64,000 nt of DNA, from positions 248,001 to 312,000 of the forward strand of contig DAONJS010000001.1 in assembly GCA_035405785.1 (NCBI GenBank), read 5' to 3'. Source of the stretch: BPGX01 sp035405785 (GTDB lineage Bacteria > Bacteroidota > Bacteroidia > B-17B0 > Aurantibacillaceae). Below, piece after piece: positions 43,502-51,972 of this stretch. The position numbers and the translations under genes were made by a program. A model generated the notes under the pieces. That model ran no database searches. It saw only the letters and a program-made list of their open reading frames with translations, and was not told the DNA's origin. Every line of letters begins with the position of its first letter. The stretch's first letter is position 1.

Positions 43502-44857
43502 TTATTTTACTGTTACTTTTTTATTTGAAGATTTTTTTTCTTCTTCAATGATAAGTTCTAATTTTTGTTCTAAAGTTTTTACTTGTTTTTTCAAATCGTG
43601 TAATGCTTTATACACTTCGTTAATTTCAGAAGTTTTTACAACAGGATATAACTCTAAAAATTTTTCCATTTGTTTTTCAAAGTATGTTTTAATATCCATA
43701 CTTAAATTCAATACTTCTGCTTTCAATTTAGAGAATGATTCTGTAGCAAAAAGTTCAGTTAATAATGCATCGCTTTCTGATAACCATTCATTGTAAATGG
43801 CTTTGTAATCTAATTTAGCAAGATCAGCAATTTCTGATTGGTTTAATTTTTTGCTATACTTTTCGGCTACTTTTTCAATAGATTGATAAATTTTCAAATT
43901 AATGTCAGAAGCCATTTCTGCTTGTTTGATAGCATATTGAGCAATTTTATCCATTAAAGCAAGTGTTTCGCTCAATGCTTCTTTTTCTTTTGGATTATTG
44001 ATAAGATTTAAAAGTGGTTTGAAGTTATCGTAGTAGATATTTCCGTATTTTGAATACAATTCTTTAATTTGATTGAAATCACTTGTAAATAATTGAGGAT
44101 ATGTGTCAACTAATTTTTTGTAATAATTGATATATTGCTCTCTTAAAGCATTATTTGAAGAAAAATAAGAATGAATTTGATTCATTGCATTATCAAAAAA
44201 CTTTTGCAAATCTGGTGTAGTATTAAATAATCCACCAAAAATTTTATCAGTCAGTTTTTTGTATGTTTCTACATCATAAAATTGTTTGAATACATCAGGT
44301 TTGTATTCTCCTTTTTGAAATGCTTCAAAAATAGGAGTATAAAGTTCTTTGAATGAATTGTATAAATAATTGCTTTGAAGCATTTCCTGAAATAAATTTT
44401 TAGTAAAAGCATCTTTGAAAGCAGATTGGTAAGTTTCAAAAGTAGTAGTAGTGGCTTTTACCCATTCATTGTATATATTTGTCCATTGATTGTTGATATT
44501 AGAAAAAGTATTGATGTAATCATTAGCAGGTCTTCCAAAGTTAGCATAACTGCTAAACACACTTTGATTAAAGTCGGTGATTTTCTTTACATAGTCCATT
44601 TGAGATTGGAACCAGTTTTTGAAAAAATCTTCAACTTGATTTTGAGGAGTTGTAACATTTTGGGTTAATTTTGTTACAGTACCACCTGCTAAAGCCATTT
44701 GTTTTTCTAACCATTCTTTGTAAATGGCAGGACCTTCTGTTGCTGCATTGCCAGTTGCAATAGCATTTTGCATTTTTTGAGTAGCTTCTAACCAGTTGTT
44801 CAATGCCTGACTTTGACTCTCTATCAGTGCATCCACGAAAGCATTGTTTGTCTTCAT
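43502..44857 (-). CDS. PhaE-like protein (class III PHA synthase subunit E family)
   Basis: This 451-residue helical, soluble protein has no signal peptide. It is rich in Trp/Phe-centred helices (FFKNWFQSQMDYVKKITDF, WTNIYNEWVKATTTTFETY). The C-terminal third follows the PhaE pattern: AIYNEWLSESDALLTELFAT, FSKLKAEVLNLSMDIKTYF, then KTSEINEVYKALHDLKKQV and a closing coiled coil. PhaE is the non-catalytic partner of PhaC in polyhydroxyalkanoate synthesis. It has its own promoter and terminator, so it is a single-gene unit, and no phaC is in the window. A phasin-like granule protein is the alternative. Confidence 0.7.
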   Translation of the reverse strand: MKTNNAFVDALIESQSQALNNWLEATQKMQNAIATGNAATEGPAIYKEWLEKQMALAGGTVTKLTQNVTTPQNQVEDFFKNWFQSQMDYVKKITDFNQSVFSSYANFGRPANDYINTFSNINNQWTNIYNEWVKATTTTFETYQSAFKDAFTKNLFQEMLQSNYLYNSFKELYTPIFEAFQKGEYKPDVFKQFYDVETYKKLTDKIFGGLFNTTPDLQKFFDNAMNQIHSYFSSNNALREQYINYYKKLVDTYPQLFTSDFNQIKELYSKYGNIYYDNFKPLLNLINNPKEKEALSETLALMDKIAQYAIKQAEMASDINLKIYQSIEKVAEKYSKKLNQSEIADLAKLDYKAIYNEWLSESDALLTELFATESFSKLKAEVLNLSMDIKTYFEKQMEKFLELYPVVKTSEINEVYKALHDLKKQVKTLEQKLELIIEEEKKSSNKKVTVK

Positions 44858-44886
44858 AATTTTAAGGTTTAATTTTTTTGCGACCG

Positions 44887-44894
44887 CAAATTTA
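44887..44894 (-). promoter_or_regulatory. -7 element of the PhaE-like gene
   Basis: TAAATTTG on the minus strand, 30 bases before the ATG at 44857. The -33 region is only T-rich. An inverted TGCGGTCGCA sits just downstream (44880-44889), overlapping the box, and could be an operator. Confidence 0.5.
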
Positions 44895-45058
44895 GGAAAT
44901 TATTTATACATAAAATGTAAATTCAAAGTTAATAAATGTTAATTAGTGTGTTAAAATTGCATTTTCGTCTAAATTTTTATATTTTTATTGGGCAAAATTA
45001 ATTTTTCAAACGGAAATTATTTGTTTTGAATGGTAATAAAACTTCTATTTGTATATTG

Positions 45059-45066
45059 TAACTTTG
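45059..45066 (+). promoter_or_regulatory. -7 element of the M1 aminopeptidase gene
   Basis: TAACTTTG, 18 bases before the ATG at 45085. No good -33 box at the standard distance. It makes the upstream start at 45049 unlikely. Confidence 0.5.
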
Positions 45067-45084
45067 AGCCCAAAATTTTATTTT

Positions 45085-47079
45085 ATGATTCGTCATTTTA
45101 TTACAGCAACTCTTGTTGGAATAAGTATTTCAACTTTTGCTCAGGAACATTTTTGTGCAAAATCAAAAATTCAACACAAACCCGCCACTCAAAAAAATTC
45201 ATTGATGAAAAGCGTTCAGAGTAGTTCAAACTTAATGAATAATTACGATGTTAAATTTCATCAATTAAATCTAAACTTAGAAAGAACTAATAAAAATATC
45301 AGTGGTTATGTGGAAACCATTGCTAATGTTGTATCTTCTCAATTAGACACTTTTGCATTTGTACTTCATCAAAACTTTACCATTGATTCAATCTATATCA
45401 ATGGACAAAAACATACTTCCATTTATTCTGTTGATAGTTTAAGAAAGGTTAAGTTGAATAGTAGTGTTCCTCAAAATAATATAATGGATGTTTTTATTTA
45501 CTATCATGGTACAGCACCTTCTCTAACAGGAGCATTGGGTAATGGATTTGATAATGGCAGTTCTCCTACCTGGGGAAATCAAGTTACATGGAGTTTAAGT
45601 GAAACAAGGGGAGCATATCACTGGTGGCCATGCAAACAGGACTTAAGAGATAAAATAGACAGTGCTTGGATTTTTGTAACCACCGATTCTACAAATAGGG
45701 TAGGGTCTAATGGAGTATTGACAAAGGTTGTAACTATAGGAAATAAAAAAAGATACGAATGGAAAACCCGTTATCCTATTGATTATTATTTAATTTCAAT
45801 TGCTGTGGCTAAATATAAACCTTATGTATTATATGCTAAACCAATGTATTTAAATAATGATTCAATAATGATATTAAATTACATTTATGATAATGCTATC
45901 AACAATCCAGCATTTATTGCGGGTCAAAAAGTTCAGTTAGATAAAATAAAACCAACCATTGAATTTTTAAGTAAAATGTATGGGATGTATCCTTTTTACA
46001 AAGAAAAATATGGGCATTCAATGGCTCCAATTGGTGGCGGCATGGAACATCAATCAATGACTACCATTGGATTTTTTGATTTTCAAATTGATGCTCATGA
46101 ACTTGGGCATCAATGGTGGGGAGATTTAGTAACCTGCAAAACTTGGGGAGATATTTGGATAAATGAAGGTTTTGCTTCTTATACAGAACATCTGGTAAAT
46201 CAATATCTCAATCCGTCTAACTTTATGAGCAACTTAAATTCTGTGCATAATAATGTAATGAGCCAACCTGGTGGAAGCATTTATTTTACTGGAATTGATA
46301 CAACAGATGACAATAGGATATTTGATAGCAGGTTGACTTACGATAAGGGCGGTGCTATAATTCACACCCTTCTTTTTGTTACCAATAACGATTCTTTGTT
46401 TTTCAATGGTCTGCGTAATTTTCTGAACACTTACAAATTCAGCACTGCTTCTGCGATGGACTTTAAAACTAATTTTGAAACTTATACTGGTCAAAATCTC
46501 ACTCAATTTTTTAATCAATGGTATTTTGGAGAAGGTTATCCTACTTTCAATGTAAAATGGAATTATTTCAATGACACATTGATTATTCAATCTACTCAAA
46601 CTACTTCAAAACCATCTTCTGTGGCACTTTTTATTACTCCAATGGAATACAAACTTATTCGTTCAACAGGTGGAGATACAATTATCAGAGTAATGCATAG
46701 TAACCCAACAGAAACATATACGCTCATTGTGCATGGAAATGTAACAGGCATACAAGTAGATCCAAATAATTGGGTTATCAACAAAACAATTGGTCCATTA
46801 AAAGACAACACCTTAGATGTACATGGATTTAGTTACAAATATGCAGTTAATATCTATCCCAATCCTGTAGCAGAAAAAATGAATATTGAAAGCCATGCAT
46901 TAATTGGAAAATCTATTGAATTAAGAGATATTTTAGGAAATTTAATCATGCAAAAGAAATGTCAGGAAACATTAGAAACTATTGATATGCACAGATTTTC
47001 AAACGGAACTTATATTATTGTAATTAAGAATGAAAGTGGTAACATTATTGCAAATGATAAAATAATGGTATTGCATTAA
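45085..47079 (+). CDS. M1-family aminopeptidase with type A T9SS sorting domain
   Basis: The protein has 664 residues from the ATG at 45085 (signal peptide MIRHFITATLVGISISTFAQ). Its M1 beta-domain is followed by the substrate motif GGGMEHQSMTT near 317 (in place of GAMEN), the zinc site HELGHQWWGD near 337 and the third ligand in WINEGFASYTEH. The Tyr of the transition state is in LTYDKGGAIIH. The last ~75 residues are a type A (por secretion) domain: NIYPNPVAEKMNIE, ELRDILGNL and HRFSNGTYIIVI. It is thus a secreted or surface zinc aminopeptidase, probably for feeding on peptides. Confidence 0.92.
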   Translation: MIRHFITATLVGISISTFAQEHFCAKSKIQHKPATQKNSLMKSVQSSSNLMNNYDVKFHQLNLNLERTNKNISGYVETIANVVSSQLDTFAFVLHQNFTIDSIYINGQKHTSIYSVDSLRKVKLNSSVPQNNIMDVFIYYHGTAPSLTGALGNGFDNGSSPTWGNQVTWSLSETRGAYHWWPCKQDLRDKIDSAWIFVTTDSTNRVGSNGVLTKVVTIGNKKRYEWKTRYPIDYYLISIAVAKYKPYVLYAKPMYLNNDSIMILNYIYDNAINNPAFIAGQKVQLDKIKPTIEFLSKMYGMYPFYKEKYGHSMAPIGGGMEHQSMTTIGFFDFQIDAHELGHQWWGDLVTCKTWGDIWINEGFASYTEHLVNQYLNPSNFMSNLNSVHNNVMSQPGGSIYFTGIDTTDDNRIFDSRLTYDKGGAIIHTLLFVTNNDSLFFNGLRNFLNTYKFSTASAMDFKTNFETYTGQNLTQFFNQWYFGEGYPTFNVKWNYFNDTLIIQSTQTTSKPSSVALFITPMEYKLIRSTGGDTIIRVMHSNPTETYTLIVHGNVTGIQVDPNNWVINKTIGPLKDNTLDVHGFSYKYAVNIYPNPVAEKMNIESHALIGKSIELRDILGNLIMQKKCQETLETIDMHRFSNGTYIIVIKNESGNIIANDKIMVLH

Positions 47080-47167
47080 TTTGAAAAAGAAATTTTTTCC
47101 GAATATTGTGCAAAGATAAAAATCAATTCTACTTATAATTCAATGTATGTTTAGAAATTTTTGTTTG

Positions 47168-47638
47168 ATGAAAAACACTTTTTTATTTTCAATACTTTCT
47201 CTCATTTTAACCTCTTGTTATTCTTACAAAGAAGTTTCGTTGTTAGGAATAGAAAATTTTTCAATTAAAAAAATTACTAAAAAAGAATTGCAAACAGAAA
47301 TTGCTGTGCAAATAAAAAATCCTAATAATTTTGGATTTTATATTTATTCAGGTAAAGCAAACATCAATTTAAGTAATATCCCATTAGGAAAAGCCGTATT
47401 AACCAAAAAGGTTTATATTGCTCCGCATTCAACAGGAACATATCCTTTATTACTCAATACAACTTTTGATAAAATTTCTTTGCAAGATATTATTAGCAAT
47501 TTCAGTTTGTCAGGCATTGGAAAAATAAAAATTGACGGGCATATAAAAGTTGGAAAATTTCTTATCAGAAAGAAAATCAAAACAAACTACGAAGGTAGTC
47601 CTTTGCACTATTCAAATTTTAATTTCTCTACAAATTAA
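47168..47638 (+). CDS. LEA type 2 family lipoprotein
   Basis: The 156-residue protein starts at the ATG at 47168, which gives a proper lipoprotein signal (MKNTFLFSILSLILTSCYS, Cys at 17). The mature part is an LEA14-like beta domain: LQTEIAVQIKNPNNFGFYIYSGK, with the diagnostic NPN turn, and later GKIKIDGHIKVGKFLIRKKI. LEA type 2 proteins in bacteria are small envelope proteins without a settled role. An upstream ATG at 47147 would spoil the signal peptide. Confidence 0.78.
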   Translation: MKNTFLFSILSLILTSCYSYKEVSLLGIENFSIKKITKKELQTEIAVQIKNPNNFGFYIYSGKANINLSNIPLGKAVLTKKVYIAPHSTGTYPLLLNTTFDKISLQDIISNFSLSGIGKIKIDGHIKVGKFLIRKKIKTNYEGSPLHYSNFNFSTN

Positions 47639-47664
47639 ATTTTTTTACATTTTTGTAAATATCA

Positions 47665-47697
47665 TTTGTTAATCAGGAAATCTTTTTTGTAAATTTA
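47665..47697 (+). promoter_or_regulatory. Promoter of the sigma-like / membrane protein pair
   Basis: TTTG (47665-47668), 21 bases, TAAATTTA (47690-47697; last base off consensus), 17 bases before the ATG at 47715. Confidence 0.5.
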
Positions 47698-47714
47698 GCA
47701 CACATTACAAGATA

Positions 47715-48263
47715 ATGAATAACATTTATCATCAACAAGATTTTTTAGCACACAATGATTCAACTGCAATTGTAAAATTAGTGGATAATCTTTACGCTAA
47801 ATGTTTTGGAATTGCAAGAAGATATTGTGGTTCAGATGAATTGGCGAAAAATTATTCTAAAACTTGTTTTTTAAATACTCTACAACATTTTCTTCGTCAG
47901 GAAAAAGAAGAATTTGATGATCATTCTTTTATTCACTTTTACATTATTTGTTTAGTAAAAAATATCCTATCTAACAGAAAAGGAGAACTTATTGCAGATA
48001 CAACCGTTGTTACTGTTTTCAAAAACAAAGAAGGCAACTTATTTTCATCATCTGAATATTACAAAAACTTATCAGAAGAAGATATTATTCAATATTTAAG
48101 AAAACTCAATACTATCCAACAAATTATTTACAACTTAATTTATATTGATAATTTTAGTATTCAGGAAACAGCAGAAATTATTCAGCATAGCGAATTAAGT
48201 ATTAAAGCATTATTAGAAAAAGCAAAATATAATTTGTTTTCTTTCATAAAAACAACAGTGTAA
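47715..48263 (+). CDS. Divergent ECF-type sigma factor-like protein
   Basis: This 182-residue protein has a two-part helical layout like small sigma-70 factors. The N-terminal part (IVKLVDNLYAKCFGIARRYC, then LAKNYSKTCFLNTLQHF) resembles region 2. The C-terminal part (RKLNTIQQIIYNLIYIDNFS, then IQETAEIIQHSELSIKALLE) is a good region 4 helix-turn-helix with the expected KLNxxQxxIYxL start. Region 2 lacks the clear DAEDLVQE-type motif, so promoter melting may be weak or altered. Its stop overlaps the next ATG (TAATG), as in sigma/anti-sigma pairs. Confidence 0.7.
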   Translation: MNNIYHQQDFLAHNDSTAIVKLVDNLYAKCFGIARRYCGSDELAKNYSKTCFLNTLQHFLRQEKEEFDDHSFIHFYIICLVKNILSNRKGELIADTTVVTVFKNKEGNLFSSSEYYKNLSEEDIIQYLRKLNTIQQIIYNLIYIDNFSIQETAEIIQHSELSIKALLEKAKYNLFSFIKTTV

Positions 48264-48889
48264 TGGCAGATAAAAAAGAAGAAAAACAAATAGAAGAACA
48301 TATCAGGCAACTTTTTCAAAATTACTCGCCTTCTGTTTCTGATGAAGAAAAATCTGAAATTATTAATGCATTTCAAAATCTACATATTCACGATAATTCA
48401 CTACGCATCAATATCAAAGAAATCTTAAAAAATAAAACATTACAATTTATTGTTATTGCCATTACTTCTACTGTTTTATTAATTTATTTGTTTGCAAAAC
48501 TATTTCCTGCAGAAGAAAAAGACAACCCATCAAATGATAATTATATTGAACAAACTTCTCCTGAAGATTCTGTTGGCGCCGTTATTCAACAAAATACCAC
48601 ATCGCCTGTAGATACAACAACATCATCAACAAAACCTGTATTAACTCATTCATCTACAAACACAACATCTGTAATTACTACTAATACAAATTCTATCACT
48701 CATTCCGATTCAAATAAAATTTTGAAACAAAATAACACCACAACTCAAACTGACACATCAAAAATTATTAAAAAGAAAAAGAAGAAAAGAATTAAACCTG
48801 ATTCTTCAAATAATGAGTCAGAAAATAACTCTCCCATCCTTGAACCTAAAACTCCTCAATTAAATACACCTGTTAAGGAAGAAGAATAA
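48263..48889 (+). CDS. Single-pass membrane protein, possible anti-sigma partner
   Basis: This 208-residue protein has an acidic and basic cytoplasmic segment (residues 1-60), one membrane helix near 63-83 (LQFIVIAITSTVLLIYLF), and an outer part of about 120 residues that is almost only Thr, Ser, Asn and Lys, with KKKKKKRIKPDSS near 170. This topology and the 1-base overlap with the sigma-like gene suggest an anti-sigma or regulator role, though no zinc-binding ASD motif (HxxxCxxC) is present. The outer region is low complexity and gives no function. Confidence 0.6.
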   Translation: MADKKEEKQIEEHIRQLFQNYSPSVSDEEKSEIINAFQNLHIHDNSLRINIKEILKNKTLQFIVIAITSTVLLIYLFAKLFPAEEKDNPSNDNYIEQTSPEDSVGAVIQQNTTSPVDTTTSSTKPVLTHSSTNTTSVITTNTNSITHSDSNKILKQNNTTTQTDTSKIIKKKKKKRIKPDSSNNESENNSPILEPKTPQLNTPVKEEE

Positions 48890-48940
48890 GTTTCAAAAAA
48901 TTAAAGCAATATATTTTGTATTATTGTTTGCAAAAAATTT

Positions 48941-50311
48941 ATGGATAAACCTATTATAGTAGTTGGTGCTGGTTTAGTTGGTTCATTATTAACAATCTTA
49001 TTGGGTAAAAAAGGTTACAAAGTAAAACTTATTGAACGAAGACCAGATACAAGAAAAAATAAACAGTATGCGGGAAAATCTATAAACCTCGCATTGAGCG
49101 ATAGAGGTATCAGAGCATTAAAATATGCCGAAGTGATGGATGAAATAATGAAAATCAGCATCCCTGTATATGGTAGAACTATTCATCAACCGGATTCTTC
49201 TATAGTTTTTCAACCTTATAGTGCAGATAAAAAATGTAACTACTCTGTATCTCGTGCGGAAATCAATTATACATTACTCAATATAGCAGAACAACTTCCA
49301 AATGTAGAAATACATTTTAATGAAAAATGTGTTGATGTTGATTTTACAAACACTACTGTAACATTTGAAAATACTGAAACCCAAAAAATCACAACACATT
49401 CGGCAGAAATTATTTTTGGTGCAGATGGTGCTTTTTCAGCTGTGCGTCTGAATATGATGTTGAAAAACGATCGCTTTCAATATCAACAATATTATATTAA
49501 TACCGGCTACAAAGAATTGATTATTCCTCCTGATAAGAATGGTAAATTTATGCTTGAGAACTATGAATCTCTGCACATCTGGCCTCGCAAAGAATTTATG
49601 CTAATGGCATTACCTAATCCTACTGGCGATTTTACCTGCACTTTATTTATGCCCTTTGAAGGAAAAAATTCTTTTGAACAACTCAAAACTGAAAATGATG
49701 TAAAACAATTTTTTGAAAAAAATTTTCCAGATGCCGTTCCACTTATGCCTACTTATCTTACAGATTTCTTCAAAAATCCAACCTCTTCTTTAGTTACCGT
49801 TCGTTGCTTTCCGTGGGTTATCAATAATGTAGCACTAATAGGAGATGCAGCACACGCCATTACTCCTTTTTATGGACAAGGAATGAATGCGGGCTTTGAA
49901 GATGCAGTAGTACTTTTAGAATTATTAGAAAACCATCAACATCACTGGAAAAAAACACTTTCTGAATATCAAAAATTACGCAAAAAAGACGGAGATGCCA
50001 TTGCACAATTAGCATTAGATAATCATATTGAGATGCGTGATAAAACAGCAGATCCAAATTTTCTTTTACAGAAAAAAATTGAACAATGGTTTTACAAAAA
50101 GCATCCAGATAAATGGATTCCGTTATATGATATGGTTACTTATCGTCCCGATATTCGCTATAGTGAAGCATTACAAAAGGGATATTATCAAGACAAAATT
50201 ATGCAAGAAGTATTAAAATTACCCGATATACAAAATAACTGGCAAAGTGAATCTACAGAAAAATTCATTTTGTCATTACTACAATCTCGGCCATTTCAAT
50301 ATCAAAATTAA
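48941..50311 (+). CDS. kmo: Kynurenine 3-monooxygenase
   Basis: This 456-residue FAD enzyme hydroxylates kynurenine in tryptophan breakdown and can feed NAD synthesis through quinolinate. The FAD site VVGAGLVGSLLTILL is at the N-terminus. RPDTRKNKQYAGKSINLALS, SRGEINY-like SVSRAEINYTLL, and the second FAD motif ALIGDAAHAITPFYGQGMNA are close to known Kmo. Length is normal for bacterial and eukaryotic members. Pirin follows after 3 bases and fcl after another 5. Other kynurenine-pathway genes are not in the window. Confidence 0.92.
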   Translation: MDKPIIVVGAGLVGSLLTILLGKKGYKVKLIERRPDTRKNKQYAGKSINLALSDRGIRALKYAEVMDEIMKISIPVYGRTIHQPDSSIVFQPYSADKKCNYSVSRAEINYTLLNIAEQLPNVEIHFNEKCVDVDFTNTTVTFENTETQKITTHSAEIIFGADGAFSAVRLNMMLKNDRFQYQQYYINTGYKELIIPPDKNGKFMLENYESLHIWPRKEFMLMALPNPTGDFTCTLFMPFEGKNSFEQLKTENDVKQFFEKNFPDAVPLMPTYLTDFFKNPTSSLVTVRCFPWVINNVALIGDAAHAITPFYGQGMNAGFEDAVVLLELLENHQHHWKKTLSEYQKLRKKDGDAIAQLALDNHIEMRDKTADPNFLLQKKIEQWFYKKHPDKWIPLYDMVTYRPDIRYSEALQKGYYQDKIMQEVLKLPDIQNNWQSESTEKFILSLLQSRPFQYQN

Positions 50312-50314
50312 TCT

Positions 50315-51016
50315 ATGAAATTCGTTTTATTTCCTGCTAATGAAAGAGGTTATGCTGATTATGGCTGGCTAAAAACTTATTATACTTTTTCTTTTGCTAA
50401 TTGGTATAATCCCAAAAAAATTCATTTTGGAACATTAAGAGTTTTAAATGATGATTCTATTGCTCCTCACTCTGGATTTGATTTACACCCTCATCAAGAT
50501 ATGGAGATAATTACCATTTTACTTTCTGGAGAATTGACACATCAGGATAGTATGGGTAATAAAGGTATTATTAAAGAAAATGAAGTACAAGTAATGAGTG
50601 CAGGAACAGGGATTTTACATTCTGAAAAAAATGAATCAAACGAATGGACAAAACTTTTTCAGATATGGATTTTTCCAGATAAAAAATCACATACCCCACG
50701 TTATGATCAGAAAAAATTTATCTTTGAAAAAAATCAACTTCAATTGATGGTTTCACCGGATGGCCAAAAAAATTCATTGTGGATTCATCAAAATGCATTC
50801 ATATACAGAGGAAAATTTGATAATCAAATGAAAATTAATTATGAACTACAAAATCCAAAAAACGGTGTTTTTATTATGATTATAGATGGTTCAGCTGAAA
50901 TTTATAATAACAATTTAAACACAAGAGATGCTATTGGTATTTATGACATTAAAGATGTTGAAATTGAATTTAAAACACCAGGAGATATTTTAATAATAGA
51001 ATTACCCATGAACTAA
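50315..51016 (+). CDS. Pirin family protein
   Basis: This 233-residue bicupin has the pirin/YhhW metal site in the N-terminal cupin: FDLHPHQDMEIITILLSGEL, then HQDSMGN and AGTGILHSEKN. Known YhhW is a quercetinase, and other pirins are iron-dependent redox sensors, so the activity cannot be fixed. Shorter and more divergent in the C-terminal cupin (GVFIMIIDGSAEIYNNN). It lies in a tight plus-strand group between kmo and fcl. Confidence 0.87.
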   Translation: MKFVLFPANERGYADYGWLKTYYTFSFANWYNPKKIHFGTLRVLNDDSIAPHSGFDLHPHQDMEIITILLSGELTHQDSMGNKGIIKENEVQVMSAGTGILHSEKNESNEWTKLFQIWIFPDKKSHTPRYDQKKFIFEKNQLQLMVSPDGQKNSLWIHQNAFIYRGKFDNQMKINYELQNPKNGVFIMIIDGSAEIYNNNLNTRDAIGIYDIKDVEIEFKTPGDILIIELPMN

Positions 51017-51021
51017 AAAAT

Positions 51022-51972
51022 ATGGAAAAAACAAGTAAAATTTATGTAGCAGGACATAGAGGAATGGTGGGCTCTGCCATTCTTCGTAAATTACAAAATG
51101 AAGGTTTTAATAACATCATTACTCGTACTTCTAAAGAATTAGATTTGCGAAGACAAAAAGATGTAGAAGAATTTTTTGAAACAGAAAAACCAGAATATGT
51201 TTTTTTAGCAGCGGCAAAAGTTGGTGGGATTTTAGCCAACAATACTTACCGTGCAGAATTTTTATATGATAACTTAATGATTCAATCAAATGTGATAAAT
51301 GCTGCATATAAAAATAAAGTCAAAAAACTTTTGTTTCTTGGTTCATCTTGCATTTATCCTAAACTGGCACCGCAACCAATGAAAGAAGAATATCTCTTGT
51401 CAGGTTATCTTGAGCCAACAAATGAACCGTATGCTATTGCAAAAATTACAGGAATTAAGATGTGCGAAGCATTTCGCCATCAATATGGATGTAATTTCAT
51501 TTCGGCTATGCCTACTAATTTATATGGTCCTAATGATAATTATGATTTAAATAACTCTCATGTATTACCAGCATTAATTAGAAAATTTCATGAAGCAAAA
51601 ATCAATAATGCTCCAAATGTTGTAGTATGGGGCACCGGAAAGCCACGCCGAGAACTAATGCATGTAGATGATTTAGCAGATGCGTGTTTATTTTTAATGT
51701 TGAACTACAATGATAGTAAATTTGTCAATGTAGGCACAGGAAAGGATACAAGTATAGCAGAACTTGCAGAGTTAGTTAAAAAAATTGTTGGATATAATGG
51801 TGAAATAATATATGACACTTCTAAACCTGATGGAACACCAAGAAAACTGTTAGATTTGACTTATTTGCATTCACTTGGATGGAAGCATAAAATTGAGTTA
51901 GAAGAAGGCATTCGTTCTACTTATCAATACTTTTTAGAACATCAGGCGAAAGAAATTTATACTAATTCCTGA
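51022..51972 (+). CDS. fcl: GDP-L-fucose synthase
   Basis: This 316-residue SDR enzyme epimerises and reduces GDP-4-keto-6-deoxymannose to GDP-L-fucose. The NADP site is VAGHRGMVGSAILRKL. The FLAAAKVGGILANN, GSSCIYP, YAIAKITGIKMCEA (Tyr and Lys of the SDR pair) and NLYGPNDNYDLNNSHVLPAL motifs are diagnostic. It supplies fucose for surface glycans. GDP-mannose dehydratase (gmd) is not in the window. Its end overlaps the converging lipoprotein gene by 11 bases. Confidence 0.95.
   Translation: MEKTSKIYVAGHRGMVGSAILRKLQNEGFNNIITRTSKELDLRRQKDVEEFFETEKPEYVFLAAAKVGGILANNTYRAEFLYDNLMIQSNVINAAYKNKVKKLLFLGSSCIYPKLAPQPMKEEYLLSGYLEPTNEPYAIAKITGIKMCEAFRHQYGCNFISAMPTNLYGPNDNYDLNNSHVLPALIRKFHEAKINNAPNVVVWGTGKPRRELMHVDDLADACLFLMLNYNDSKFVNVGTGKDTSIAELAELVKKIVGYNGEIIYDTSKPDGTPRKLLDLTYLHSLGWKHKIELEEGIRSTYQYFLEHQAKEIYTNS

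Noticed and set aside
45030..45224. Open frame overlapping the start of the M1 aminopeptidase
   Set aside because: A shifted frame over the signal peptide region; the M1 frame has full family motifs.
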